Below, one piece after another: positions 43,153-51,621 of a stretch of 64,000 bases of DNA. Both the position numbers and the translations under genes were made by a program. Position 1 is the stretch's first letter. Every line of letters starts with the position of its first letter. The stretch is from Geoalkalibacter halelectricus (GTDB lineage Bacteria > Desulfobacterota > Desulfuromonadia > Desulfuromonadales > Geoalkalibacteraceae): NCBI RefSeq assembly GCF_025263685.1, contig NZ_CP092109.1:1861001-1925000 (forward strand), given 5' to 3'. The notes beneath the pieces are model-generated. The model made no database searches and was not told the DNA's origin. It saw only the letters and a list, made by a program, of their open reading frames with translations.

Positions 43153-45462
43153 TCAGGGACTGCTGGACGCAAAGCCGTCGGGATGGCTCGAAAAGTAACC
43201 GAAGCACTCAAGGCTTTGCTGGTTGAAAGTCTGCGACCAGAACACATCGAGAAACAGCCAGCCGTCCTGGCGCCCGTCACCCTCTGCGAGGCTGGCTTGC
43301 AGGGAGTAATCATTATCTCCATCAAGGAACAGCTTGCCGTCTTCAACGCTCCAAGTGCCGGTTACTGTTGTCCAAGTAGGCCAGATTTGAACGTCAAAGC
43401 TGAAGGTACCCTCAGAGGAAAGGGACAACTCGCCATACACACCACACCAACCACCGACATAGAAATCCCGGTCATCCAACATCTTTTCACTGAACTGGGT
43501 AAGCCCCATCAACAGATCCGGCGAGCCGTCCTCATCGAGATCGGCATTGATGTCAAAGCCTTCCACCAGGATGCCGCCCAGGGTTGGATCGGGGAAGAGG
43601 CCGGGAACGCTGCCTTCATAGGCCGGAAGCTGGTCGCGCAGATCGATCCCTTTGAAGAATTGGCTGAAATCAACGATCCTGCCCTCGTTGGTCACGATTG
43701 CCTCGTTCAAGGAATCCTTCGCGGCAGCCAGATCTTCCTTGAGTCTGGCCAGATTCTCTTCCGTTTTCTCCTGAGAGGGCTCGCAGACATACCACCAAGC
43801 TTGATTATCCCAGTAACATTCTTCTGCGGTAAAATCGATGAAATGATTTTGCCGCTCGTCCAGGGAGCCTTCGACGCGATCCAACGCAGCCAGCCAATCG
43901 TCAAGGGTACCCGTAGCGAAGACTTTGGCCTCGGCAAGCTTGGAGGCATCCTTCAGGCTGCCGAGAGTCGGGTTGTTGGTCAGGAAGTCCTCGATGGTAT
44001 ATTCCTCTTCCTGATTGAAATCCTGCTCCTCAGCGGCGATGTCGACATCCATGTCATAGGCTTCCTGGACATGGAGCTGAAACAGCATGGCCTTGGCCAG
44101 ACCGCGCGTAAAGAGCAGGTCGGCGTAATCAAATTCAGTAACGGCATCGGTCACCGGATCGGTCCAGGAATAGGTGAAGCCGGTACTGACTTTGTTGAAG
44201 TCGCTAATGGCAGCATTCAACTCCACGGTCAACTTATCAAATAAAAAGGCCTGCACCTCGCCGCTGGTGGGAGAATCGGCGGGAAGCGGAAGGTTCTTGC
44301 ATTCCTCCCAGCCGAAATCATTATCGAAACACTCCTGCGGATAGGAAATGGTCGAAAAATCCTTGCGCAGATCGTTGCCCTTCTCGAAACCGAAAGCATC
44401 GAGGAGATCGCCCAAGGTGTTGAAGTTGCCGTCCACCGCAGTGCTGTAGGGATTGGCAAGACTCAGGACACGGGCAAAGGCACCGAAAAAATAGGCCACG
44501 TCCTTGTCGCTCTGGGTTGCGCTGGTATCGCCTGAAGCCAGAGCCAGGGCATGCTTGAAGTAAGCGGCCGCGTCAATGAGATGGTCGGTGGAATTGTTGA
44601 TGGTTCCCTTGTCGAAGGCCTCGAAAGCTTTGGCCAGATAACCGGCCAGGCTGGTGTCAGGTTTATCGATGACGATTTCCCCATCGTCCCCAACCTCGAC
44701 TGCAACCACCCCGTTGTTTTCTTCGGCTTTTTCAATCAGCTCAGCGACTTTTTCCCCGACCTTCTCGATCGCTGCTGTGAGATCTTTTTCTTCGGTTTTG
44801 ACTTGGTTGACAATAAAATCGGCAGCCGCCACACCCGCGCCGATTTTAGCCTGGGAGCTGCCGCTTGCATCATCAAGCACCTTTTCAATAAATGCGGCAA
44901 CCGACTTGACGGTGTTCTCGATCAAGGAGAGGTTTTCCACCTTATTGTCGAGAATGGTCAGCGCCGTATTCACCGCCATGGCCGCCACCAGCAGCCTATT
45001 GTCACCCTGCCCAGCGTACACCATAGGATCTTGGTAGAGTTCCGCAACTTCAATTTCGAGCATCTCTGCTGCAGCCTCTTCGCTCACACCCTCGGCCACC
45101 AAGGTTGTCAAAGGTGAGGTCACCAGAACGCCCGAGGCATTGACTTTGCGTTTTAGGGTGCCGTTGAACGGCAAGCCATTGTGCAAACCCTTTTCCACCA
45201 TGACAAGCGATGAACCGGAGGCAAAAGGTTTATCAAAGGTGAAGCGCCCATCTTCATCCGAGGGGGTGGATCTCTGAATCGTATTTCCGGCGGCATCCTT
45301 CTCTTCAAACACCGCCCCCACAATATACGGGTCGACGGCAATTCCAACTCCTCCCTCCGCTTGCTGAATCGGTGTCGTGCTCCCCCCTCCGCCACATGCG
45401 GCCAGAAAGAACCCAATGGTGAGTAACGCGCCCAGTTTTTTCCATGCTCTCCATCTCTTCAT
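43153..45462 (-). CDS. Large lipoprotein of unknown function
   Basis: 769 residues. Lipoprotein signal peptide with lipobox FFLAACGGGG (Cys about residue 23). After a low-complexity GGGGSTT linker come a small beta domain (residues about 38-105, carboxypeptidase-regulatory-like: DEDGRFTFDKPFASG), a long helical, acidic region of about 500 residues, and a C-terminal beta domain (about 640-769). A calcium-loop-like DINADLDEDGSPDLL precedes the last domain. Predicted outer-membrane or periplasmic; no family recognised. ATG 45462 has GGAGGG 6 nt upstream. A strong promoter lies at 45724-45752, with a 165-bp mobile element between promoter and gene. Confidence 0.8.
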   Translation of the reverse strand: MKRWRAWKKLGALLTIGFFLAACGGGGSTTPIQQAEGGVGIAVDPYIVGAVFEEKDAAGNTIQRSTPSDEDGRFTFDKPFASGSSLVMVEKGLHNGLPFNGTLKRKVNASGVLVTSPLTTLVAEGVSEEAAAEMLEIEVAELYQDPMVYAGQGDNRLLVAAMAVNTALTILDNKVENLSLIENTVKSVAAFIEKVLDDASGSSQAKIGAGVAAADFIVNQVKTEEKDLTAAIEKVGEKVAELIEKAEENNGVVAVEVGDDGEIVIDKPDTSLAGYLAKAFEAFDKGTINNSTDHLIDAAAYFKHALALASGDTSATQSDKDVAYFFGAFARVLSLANPYSTAVDGNFNTLGDLLDAFGFEKGNDLRKDFSTISYPQECFDNDFGWEECKNLPLPADSPTSGEVQAFLFDKLTVELNAAISDFNKVSTGFTYSWTDPVTDAVTEFDYADLLFTRGLAKAMLFQLHVQEAYDMDVDIAAEEQDFNQEEEYTIEDFLTNNPTLGSLKDASKLAEAKVFATGTLDDWLAALDRVEGSLDERQNHFIDFTAEECYWDNQAWWYVCEPSQEKTEENLARLKEDLAAAKDSLNEAIVTNEGRIVDFSQFFKGIDLRDQLPAYEGSVPGLFPDPTLGGILVEGFDINADLDEDGSPDLLMGLTQFSEKMLDDRDFYVGGWCGVYGELSLSSEGTFSFDVQIWPTWTTVTGTWSVEDGKLFLDGDNDYSLQASLAEGDGRQDGWLFLDVFWSQTFNQQSLECFGYFSSHPDGFASSSP

Positions 45463-45495
45463 GCAATGCCCTCCAGACATGTGGTGAGTGGGCCT

Positions 45496-45660
45496 AGGAG
45501 GCTGTTGGACTATCTATGAGCTGGCTGTAAATCCGGCTGTTTGGCCCGGATTCCGGCTCCTTTTCGGCACGTAGCTACGGCTATGCACTCTCAAAGGAGC
45601 CAAAATCCGGACTGAAACATCCATATTTTCGCTTCGGCCTGGATAGTCCGACAGCCTCCT
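45496..45660. mobile_element. 165-bp inverted-repeat element (MITE-like), copy A
   Basis: Ends AGGAGGCTGTTGGACTATC (45496-45514) and GATAGTCCGACAGCCTCCT (45642-45660) are inverted repeats with one mismatch. Inner complementary segments GGCTCCTTTT/AAAGGAGCC make the whole element foldable. A second 165-bp copy lies at 63816-63980 in opposite orientation. No coding capacity. It sits in the 5' untranslated region of the lipoprotein gene. Confidence 0.85.
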
Positions 45661-45723
45661 GGCGGCCCGGTTGAATGTGACCAACTCTAAAAATTTAAAA
45701 ATTTTCTAATTTTTCAGAAAATA

Positions 45724-45752
45724 AAAATAGTTTAATTTCTTAGCTTTGTCAA
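45724..45752 (-). promoter_or_regulatory. Strong sigma-70-type promoter for the lipoprotein gene
   Basis: Minus strand TTGACA (45747-45752), 17 nt, TATTTT (45724-45729), in AT-rich DNA. The 165-bp element lies between it and the start codon, giving a leader of about 255 nt. Confidence 0.65.
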
Positions 45753-45802
45753 TCAGGAGAAACCTGAAAATGAGGGTGGTTTTTGCTGAAAATGGGGTAA
45801 GG
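45753..45802 (-). repeat. 50-bp dispersed direct repeat, copy 2
   Basis: Matches 42340-42389 at 48 of 50 bases. On the minus strand it ends directly against the TTGACA of the lipoprotein promoter and follows the regulator gene by 35 nt. Confidence 0.8.
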
Positions 45803-45837
45803 AAATGGAGGAGAAAGGCGGAGGCAGGGCGAGGCCC

Positions 45838-46491
45838 TTAGAGGGCAATTAGCCCTTCGCGGATGGCAAACCTCACCAGGTCGGGATAGCTATCGATGCG
45901 CAGCTTCTGCATGAGGTTCTGGCGGTGGCTTTCGACGGTTTTGGGGCTGAGGCTGAGAAGGTTGGCGATATCGCGGGCGCTGCGCCCTTCGGCGAGCAGT
46001 TGCAGGATTTCGCGCTCGCGCGATGAGAGACGTTCCAGGGGGGAGATCTCGCGCCCCGCCTCTTCGTCGCCGACGAGGAGGGTATCGATGACCTGATCGA
46101 TGATGTGGGTGCTCAGGTACATGCGCCCCGAGGCCACCGCCTCGATGGCCTGCAATAGCTCGTGGATGGCGGCTTCCTTGACCACGTAGCCGCGTGCGCC
46201 GGCTTTGAGGGCCGATAGAATTGTCTTGCGATCCTTGTGGCTCGACAGGGCGAGCACCTTGGCGGCGGAATTTTCCGCCAGGATCTGCTGGGTGGCCTCG
46301 ATGCCGTTGAGCAGCGGCATGGACAGATCCATAACCACCACATCGGGCTTGAGTTCCTTGGCGAGCCGCACCGCCGTGCGCCCGTCGCCGGCGGTGGCCA
46401 CCACCTGGATGCGCTCGTCGGGCTGAAACAGGGCCTTGATGCACTCGTGGAAAACCTCGTGATCATCGGCAAACAGCACTTTGATCTTCAT
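45838..46491 (-). CDS. NarL/FixJ-family response regulator
   Basis: 217 residues. Receiver domain with the acidic pair in LFADDHEVF, phospho-acceptor Asp in PDVVVMDLSMP, conserved S/T in VLALSSHKD and Lys in GYVVKEA. LuxR-type HTH at residues about 150-215: LSSREREILQLLAEGRSARD and SPKTVESHRQNLMQKL. No histidine kinase gene is nearby, so it is an orphan. It reads toward the lipoprotein gene on the same strand, with a separate promoter between them. Confidence 0.93.
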   Translation of the reverse strand: MKIKVLFADDHEVFHECIKALFQPDERIQVVATAGDGRTAVRLAKELKPDVVVMDLSMPLLNGIEATQQILAENSAAKVLALSSHKDRKTILSALKAGARGYVVKEAAIHELLQAIEAVASGRMYLSTHIIDQVIDTLLVGDEEAGREISPLERLSSREREILQLLAEGRSARDIANLLSLSPKTVESHRQNLMQKLRIDSYPDLVRFAIREGLIAL

Positions 46492-46552
46492 TGCGGCCTC
46501 CGCCCTTGAGTCATTCGATCCCTTAGCCCGGATTATTTATGAGGACTTCGGG

Positions 46553-47350
46553 TTAAATCGGCAACATGACGAATCCCATTTGCCGCCCCGTATGGCCCTG
46601 ATCGCGGCGATGGGAGAAAAACAGCTCGCGATGGCAGCAGGTGCACTCGCCGGCGGCTTCGATGTGCTCGGCGGCCAAGCCGGCTTGGCGCAGCTGCAGG
46701 GTGCAGCAGGCGCGCAGGTCAAGCTGCCATTTGCCCAGATCCTTTTCCACGGCGATGGCGTCCCAATCGGCGTCGGCGGCACGAAAGGCGTCGCGCACGG
46801 GCCGATCGACCTCATACTTGTGGGCACCGATGCCGGGACCGACGGCCGCACGCAGATTCTCGGGCCGGCTGCCGAACAGATTTCCCATGGCGCGCACCGC
46901 CTTGGGAAGGATCCGCGCGGCGGCACCGCGCCAGCCGACATGAACCACCCCGGCGGCCCGCGTCAGGGGATCATGGAACACCACGGGATAACAATCGGCC
47001 ACCAGGACACCGATAAGGATGCCGGGCTGATTGGTGAGAATTCCGTCGCATTCCACCTGCTGAAAGTGCGCCAGATCGGGATTGGGCTCATCGATCACCA
47101 GCAGATCGGCACCGTGGACCTGGCGGGTGGTGAGCAGCAGGTGGGGTTGCAGGTCAAAGGCACGCGCCAGGGTGGAGCGGTTGGCTTCGACGTTGTGCCG
47201 GGGATCATCGGTGTTGAAACCGAGGTTGAGGGAATTGAAGGGTGCACGGCTGACGCCGCCGTTGCGAGTGGTGAATCCAGCCACCACCTGCGCATCCTGG
47301 GCCCAGCCGGGTTGCAGATAGCTGATCTTGCCTTGACGAACCTGCTTCAT
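46553..47350 (-). CDS. pgeF: Peptidoglycan editing factor PgeF (YfiH/DUF152)
   Basis: 265 residues. Multicopper-polyphenol-oxidase-fold enzyme that in E. coli removes mis-incorporated residues from muropeptide precursors. Metal-site motifs: FTTRNGGVSRAPFNSLNLG, LTTRQVHGADLLVID, VLVADCYPVVFHDP and VVHVGWRGAAARIL, and the C-terminal CTCCHRELFFSHRRDQGHTG. ATG 47350 (MKQVRQGK) is chosen; the frame continues to a TTG at 47419 that overlaps the rluD stop, a possible but less likely start. Downstream of rluD in an operon. Confidence 0.92.
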   Translation of the reverse strand: MKQVRQGKISYLQPGWAQDAQVVAGFTTRNGGVSRAPFNSLNLGFNTDDPRHNVEANRSTLARAFDLQPHLLLTTRQVHGADLLVIDEPNPDLAHFQQVECDGILTNQPGILIGVLVADCYPVVFHDPLTRAAGVVHVGWRGAAARILPKAVRAMGNLFGSRPENLRAAVGPGIGAHKYEVDRPVRDAFRAADADWDAIAVEKDLGKWQLDLRACCTLQLRQAGLAAEHIEAAGECTCCHRELFFSHRRDQGHTGRQMGFVMLPI

Positions 47351-47415
47351 GACAGGAAAAAGTCTCCGGGGATTTAATGGTCGTAGCGAAAGATTAATCT
47401 TTGTTTCCGGCGAGG

Positions 47416-48396
47416 TCAACCCTGGTCTTCAATAAGGTATTTTTCGTCTAGATAGGTCAGGATGGCTTGCAGGTCGGGGGGCGCGGCCGCCTGGAACTCA
47501 AGCGCTTCGCCGCTGGCGGGATGCACGAAGCCGAGCAGCCGTGCATGCAGGGCCTGGCGGCCGAGCTTTCGCACCAGGCTGCGCAGTTCGGTGTCGTTGA
47601 GTGCGTTGGTGCGCGCGCTGCTGCCGTAGACCGGGTCACCCACCAGGGGCAGGTTGAGATCGGCGAAGTGCACGCGAATCTGGTGGGTGCGGCCGGTTTC
47701 CAGGGTCAGGTCGAGCAAGGTCAGGCGATCGCGGTCAAAGCGTTTGAGCACCTGCCAGCGCGTCACCGCGCGGCGCCCGCGCGAGGCACGGCTGCTCATC
47801 TTCTTGCGCTCGACGGCATGGCGGCTGATGGGCCGGTCGATTTCGCCCTGATCGTTCTGCACCAACCCGTGCACCAGGGCCAGGTAGTGCCGCTTAATGG
47901 AGTGGGCTTTGAACTGCCGGGCCAGATCCTGATGCGCGGCGTCGTTCTTGGCCGCCACCAGCACGCCCGAAGTATCCTTGTCGAGGCGATGCACGATGCC
48001 GGGGCGCAGCTCGCCGCCGATGCCGGCGAGATCCTCGCAGTGATGCAGCAGGGCATTGACCAGGGTGCCGGAAAAATGCCCCGCGCCAGGATGCACCACC
48101 AGACCGGCAGGCTTGTTGATGACGATGAGATGAGAATCCTCGTAGAGAATGTCCAGCCCGATGGCCTCGGGTTGCGGCGCGATGGGGGTCGGAGCGGGGA
48201 TCTCGATGCTCAGGGTCTCACCGCCCTTGAGCTTCTCGCCGGCCTTGGCGGCACGCCCATCGACAAGAACCCGCTGCTCGTCGATCAGTTTTTTCACCTG
48301 GGAGCGGCTAAACTCCGGAAACTGGTCGGCGAGAAACTGATCGAGGCGCTGACCGGCGGCCTGCGGGGGAAAATTCAGGATGTGGTTCGAGGGCAT
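47416..48396 (-). CDS. rluD: RluD-type 23S rRNA pseudouridine synthase
   Basis: 326 residues. N-terminal S4 RNA-binding domain (RLDQFLADQFPEFSRSQVKK), then the RluA-family catalytic domain with PAGLVVHPGAG, the catalytic-Asp motif GIVHRLDKDTSGVLV and ETGRTHQIRVHFADL. Most like RluD, which modifies helix 69 of 23S rRNA. ATG 48396 directly follows the stop of the upstream small gene. Confidence 0.93.
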   Translation of the reverse strand: MPSNHILNFPPQAAGQRLDQFLADQFPEFSRSQVKKLIDEQRVLVDGRAAKAGEKLKGGETLSIEIPAPTPIAPQPEAIGLDILYEDSHLIVINKPAGLVVHPGAGHFSGTLVNALLHHCEDLAGIGGELRPGIVHRLDKDTSGVLVAAKNDAAHQDLARQFKAHSIKRHYLALVHGLVQNDQGEIDRPISRHAVERKKMSSRASRGRRAVTRWQVLKRFDRDRLTLLDLTLETGRTHQIRVHFADLNLPLVGDPVYGSSARTNALNDTELRSLVRKLGRQALHARLLGFVHPASGEALEFQAAAPPDLQAILTYLDEKYLIEDQG

Positions 48397-48666
48397 CTAC
48401 CAGATGGCGCTTTCGATTTTTCCCGCCTGCTTGACCATGACATCGACAATGGCGCGGTCATAGAGGTGATCGCGCCCCGCCAGATCGGGCGAGACTCGGG
48501 TGTTGAAATGCTCGCGCCCTTCTTCGAGTTCCTCGGCCAGTACATCGAAAAGGTTGTCGTTCTTGATGCCCGAGGCAACCTTCTCCTGATTGTAGAGGGC
48601 GATGTCCGAAACTATGGCACGGGCCAAGCGAAAAGCCAGATCGGGGTTGTCAACCAGCCTGGGCAT
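48397..48666 (-). CDS. Small protein of unknown function
   Basis: 89 residues from ATG 48666, which has GGGAGG 4 nt upstream. Acidic and mostly helical, with DLAFRLARAIVSDIALYNQE and DVLAEELEEGREHF. No hydrophobic segment, so cytoplasmic. Its stop abuts the rluD start codon, implying co-translation. Similar small proteins precede rluD in related genomes, as far as I recall; function unknown. Confidence 0.75.
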   Translation of the reverse strand: MPRLVDNPDLAFRLARAIVSDIALYNQEKVASGIKNDNLFDVLAEELEEGREHFNTRVSPDLAGRDHLYDRAIVDVMVKQAGKIESAIW

Positions 48667-48790
48667 AAATCCTCCCTGGGGCGCAGGGTCGTTGGGGACG
48701 CCGCGCGACGGATAGTGGATGATCAACCCGAATCTTAACGAAAAATTTCATTTGTGTCAATTAATCCGAAGAGCTAATTTCCAGGGACTC

Positions 48791-49525
48791 CTAAACTTGT
48801 TGGAGAAAGGTCAGCAAGTTTTGATGATCGCCGCGATAATCGCTCTGATAAGCGCCGCCGAGGCGGTCGATCAGCCAGGTGTCCACCAGCCAGGTGGGGA
48901 TGCCGACCAGGCCCGCGGCCAGATCATGCTCGGTGTCGTTGCCGACCATCAGGCATTCTTCGGGAGCCAGGCCGAAACCGTCAAGGATATCGGTGAAATA
49001 GCCCGGATGGGGTTTGCAGAAGCGGGTATTTTCATAGCTGGTGACCAGGTGATAGGGAAAATCATCCAGTCCGCCCCAGCGCAGCCGCGCCTCCACCAAT
49101 TGGCGTGGGAAAACGGGGTTGGTGGCGATCACCACGGTCCAGTCGCGCTCAAAACACAGCGCGAGGATGTCGCGCGCCAGCCCGAGCGGCTCGATCAGCG
49201 GCGCCAAACCGTGCAGACCGTCATCGAGATAGTTTTCGAAGCGGCGTCCGAATTCCTCGGGGGCGATGCCGAGATGGCGCTGCAGGGCGCCCAGAAACAG
49301 TTGCTGATTGGTGCATTGATCGCCGTCGTCGCGCAACAGGGCGAAGGTGGCGCTGATCACCGTATCGACAAACCGCGAGCGGGGCGCGAGATCGGAAAAA
49401 TGCGCGGCCAGGCCACCGACATAGGCGGGGATAAAGGAGTTCATTTCCACCTGCAGCAAGGTGCCGTCAAGATCGAACAGCACCGCGCGCGGCGATTTTT
49501 GCGGTTGTTGGGCCGAAAGGGTCAT
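48791..49525 (-). CDS. HAD-superfamily hydrolase
   Basis: 244 residues. Motif I VLFDLDGTLLQVE (nucleophile Asp), motif II VIATNPVFP (T/S position), motif III Lys in NTRFCKPHPGYF and motif IV VGNDTEHDLAAG. A helical cap lies between motifs I and II. Likely a small-molecule phosphatase; substrate unknown. Divergent from the XRE-cupin gene. Confidence 0.88.
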   Translation of the reverse strand: MTLSAQQPQKSPRAVLFDLDGTLLQVEMNSFIPAYVGGLAAHFSDLAPRSRFVDTVISATFALLRDDGDQCTNQQLFLGALQRHLGIAPEEFGRRFENYLDDGLHGLAPLIEPLGLARDILALCFERDWTVVIATNPVFPRQLVEARLRWGGLDDFPYHLVTSYENTRFCKPHPGYFTDILDGFGLAPEECLMVGNDTEHDLAAGLVGIPTWLVDTWLIDRLGGAYQSDYRGDHQNLLTFLQQV

Positions 49526-49649
49526 GAAAACATCCGGGGGATCCAGAAGGTTGAAGGCGATTCCACTTGATCTTAACAGAGGATGCGCCCTGGTGAAAAC
49601 GTGGAAATACGCAAAATCCCGGCCCCAGCGAACGCGCAGGAGTATTTCC

Positions 49650-49678
49650 TTGACGGATGAACCTGCACACAGTACAAA
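49650..49678 (+). promoter_or_regulatory. Promoter of the XRE-cupin gene
   Basis: TTGACG (49650-49655), 17 nt, TACAAA (49673-49678); start codon 35 nt downstream. Confidence 0.5.
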
Positions 49679-49712
49679 AATTCCAAGTCTTTAGCGGCGA
49701 GGACAAGACAAA

Positions 49713-50306
49713 ATGGACAACATCCGCGACGAAGTCAAGGAACTCCAGATCGGCATCAAGGTACGGCGCCTGCGCCAGGAAAAACGCCTGACCCTGCAAG
49801 CCCTCTCCGACGCCACCGGCCTCTCCAAACCTCTGCTCTCGCAGATCGAGAACGATCAGGTCATCCCGCCCCTGGCGACCTTGCTGCGCATCTCCAAGGC
49901 TCTCAAGGTAGGCATCCACAGTTTTTTCGAGGAAGAGGGCGACGGCGAAAAATGCATCCTGGTGCGCGCCGATCAGCGCCGCCCCCTGCAGCGCCGCCAC
50001 CTGCCCGACCATCCCGTGGCCGCCTACACCTATCACTCCCTGGCCTACGGACGCAAAAATAAGCACATGGAGCCCTTTCTGGTCGAATTCCAGCGGGGCG
50101 AATGGCACGAGGAGTTGATGGTGCGCCACGAAGGCGAGGAGTTTCTGTTCCTGCTCTCGGGCGAACTCGAGTTGCACTACGGCGATCAGGTCATGATTCT
50201 CAAACCCGGCGATTCGGTCTATTACGACTCCTCCGAACCCCACGGCTACATTGCGCGCTCGCCCCTGCGCACCCAGGCGGTGGCGGTGCTCTATTCCAAG
50301 GAATAA
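49713..50306 (+). CDS. XRE-family regulator with C-terminal cupin
   Basis: 197 residues. HTH_3 domain at residues about 12-68 (VRRLRQEKRLTLQALSDATG, LSKPLLSQIENDQVIPPLATL), then a cupin_2 sensor domain (residues about 115-195: EFLFLLSGELELHYGDQ, LKPGDSVYYDSSEPHGY). Such regulators bind a small ligand through the cupin and often control metabolism of amino acids or polyamines. The next gene, elbB, has its own promoter within the 100-nt gap. Confidence 0.9.
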   Translation: MDNIRDEVKELQIGIKVRRLRQEKRLTLQALSDATGLSKPLLSQIENDQVIPPLATLLRISKALKVGIHSFFEEEGDGEKCILVRADQRRPLQRRHLPDHPVAAYTYHSLAYGRKNKHMEPFLVEFQRGEWHEELMVRHEGEEFLFLLSGELELHYGDQVMILKPGDSVYYDSSEPHGYIARSPLRTQAVAVLYSKE

Positions 50307-50337
50307 GCGGTCGGGCCGAAAAGCCGGTGGCAAGCGG

Positions 50338-50365
50338 TTGACAAGAGCTCTTCATCGCCTATAGT
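50338..50365 (+). promoter_or_regulatory. Strong promoter of elbB
   Basis: TTGACA (50338-50343), 16 nt, TATAGT (50360-50365); 42 nt to the elbB start. Confidence 0.65.
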
Positions 50366-50407
50366 TCTTAGTTCTAGGACCTTTTGCGACCCAAGGAGGA
50401 TGAAACC

Positions 50408-51073
50408 ATGGCGAAAAAAATTGGTGTGGTTCTGGCCGGCTGCGGCGTTTACGACGGCTCGGAAATTCACGAGGCGGTCATCACCCTGCTGGCCATCGAT
50501 CGCGCGGGCGCCGAGGCCGTCTGCATGGCCCCCAATATCGACCAGATGCACGTCGTCAACCACCTGAGCGGAGAGGTTGCCGAGGGTGAAAAACGCAACG
50601 TGCTGGTCGAAGCCGCGCGCATCGCCCGCGGCAAGATCAAGGATCTGGCAACCGTCAAGGCCGGCGACATCGATGCCCTCATCCTGCCGGGCGGTTTTGG
50701 CGCGGCCAAGAACCTGTGCGATTTCGCCGTCAAGGGTGCCGATTGCAACGTCAACCCCGAGGTGGCACGGCTGGTGCGCGAAGTGGTGGAGGCGAAAAAG
50801 CCCCTGGCGGCGGTGTGCATCGCCCCGGCCCTGGTGGCGCGGGTGCTGGGCAACGAAAAGCTTGCCCATAAGCTGACCATCGGCACCGACAAGGGAACCG
50901 CCGAGGCCCTTGAAACCATGGGCGCCCAGCATGTGAGCTGCCCGGTGAGCGAATTCATCGTGGACGAAAAGAACAAAATTGTCTCGACTCCGGCTTACAT
51001 GCTGGCCGGGCGCATCAGCGAAGCGGCCGAGGGCATCGAAAAAACCGTGCGTGTCGTCCTCGAAATGGCTTAG
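50408..51073 (+). CDS. elbB: ElbB-type DJ-1/PfpI family glyoxalase
   Basis: 221 residues. GVVLAGCGVYDGSEIHEAV, the ALILPGGFGAAKNLCDFAVKG motif and the nucleophile elbow PLAAVCIAPALVARVL (reactive Cys) are typical of ElbB (isoprenoid-biosynthesis-associated glyoxalase). The E. coli protein has weak glyoxalase activity. ATG 50408 is chosen for AAGGAGG 8 nt upstream. Monocistronic: own promoter and terminator. Confidence 0.93.
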   Translation: MAKKIGVVLAGCGVYDGSEIHEAVITLLAIDRAGAEAVCMAPNIDQMHVVNHLSGEVAEGEKRNVLVEAARIARGKIKDLATVKAGDIDALILPGGFGAAKNLCDFAVKGADCNVNPEVARLVREVVEAKKPLAAVCIAPALVARVLGNEKLAHKLTIGTDKGTAEALETMGAQHVSCPVSEFIVDEKNKIVSTPAYMLAGRISEAAEGIEKTVRVVLEMA

Positions 51074-51095
51074 AATTCCGCACCCTGCATCCCCA

Positions 51096-51133
51096 CCAAA
51101 GGCGAATCCCGCGGGATTCGCCTTTGGTTTTGG
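51096..51133 (+). terminator. elbB terminator
   Basis: Perfect stem CCAAAGGCGAATCCC/GGGATTCGCCTTTGG (51096-51110 with 51112-51126), then TTTTGG. Confidence 0.9.
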
Positions 51134-51150
51134 CCCGCAGTCCCCTCGGC

Positions 51151-51178
51151 TTGCCAGACGGCACAAATCGTCTAGAAT
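51151..51178 (+). promoter_or_regulatory. Promoter of the rubredoxin operon
   Basis: TTGCCA (51151-51156), 16 nt, TAGAAT (51173-51178); 57 nt to the rubredoxin start. Confidence 0.6.
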
Positions 51179-51234
51179 GAATGAGCTGTTATCCCTTTCA
51201 CCGGTCCTCGGACCGCACCAGGAGGATTTTCACC

Positions 51235-51393
51235 ATGGACAAATACCGCTGCGTTATCTGTGATTACATTTACGACCCCGCCGAGGGCGATCCCGGTAGC
51301 GGCATCAATCCCGGAACTTCTTTTGCCGACCTGCCCGACGATTGGGTGTGCCCCTTGTGCGGCGCGGACAAGAGCAACTTCGAGAAAATCTAA
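51235..51393 (+). CDS. Rubredoxin
   Basis: 52 residues, classic length. One Fe bound by four Cys in [12 protein letters not shown] and [11 protein letters not shown]. Electron carrier to oxygen/peroxide reductases such as rubrerythrin in anaerobes. ATG 51235 has CAGGAGG 9 nt upstream. First gene of an operon with ferredoxin (20-nt gap). Confidence 0.97.
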   Translation: MDKYRCVICDYIYDPAEGDPGSGINPGTSFADLPDDWVCPLCGADKSNFEKI

Positions 51394-51412
51394 CCACCAA
51401 GGAGCGGCGGCC

Positions 51413-51604
51413 ATGGCCCGAAACCCCGTTGTCGACCAGGAAGCCTGCATCAGCTGCAACCTGTGCGTCGACCTGGTTCCCGAGGTCTTTCGCCTGAATG
51501 CCGACGGACTTGCCGAGGTCTACGCTGCGAACGGAGCGCCGGAGGAAAAAATTCAGGACGCCATCGACAACTGTCCGGTCAACTGCATCGCCTGGGAGGA
51601 TTAA
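51413..51604 (+). CDS. Small 4Fe-4S ferredoxin
   Basis: 63 residues. CISCNLC (Cys 13, 16, 19) with the fourth ligand in NCPVNCIAWED near the C-terminus, so a single 4Fe-4S cluster of the D. gigas/Thermotoga type. Candidate electron donor for the radical-SAM LipA encoded 670 nt downstream or for the thioredoxin reductase region. ATG 51413 is preceded by AAGGAGCGG. Confidence 0.95.
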   Translation: MARNPVVDQEACISCNLCVDLVPEVFRLNADGLAEVYAANGAPEEKIQDAIDNCPVNCIAWED

Positions 51605-51621
51605 CCCCCGTCGCGACGGCC

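Noticed and set aside
43166-43176. GACGCAAAGCC, a core string of GEMM-I cyclic-di-GMP riboswitches
   Set aside because: It lies inside the C-terminal coding part of the lipoprotein gene on the other strand, and the flanking P1/P2 helices and GAAA tetraloop are missing.
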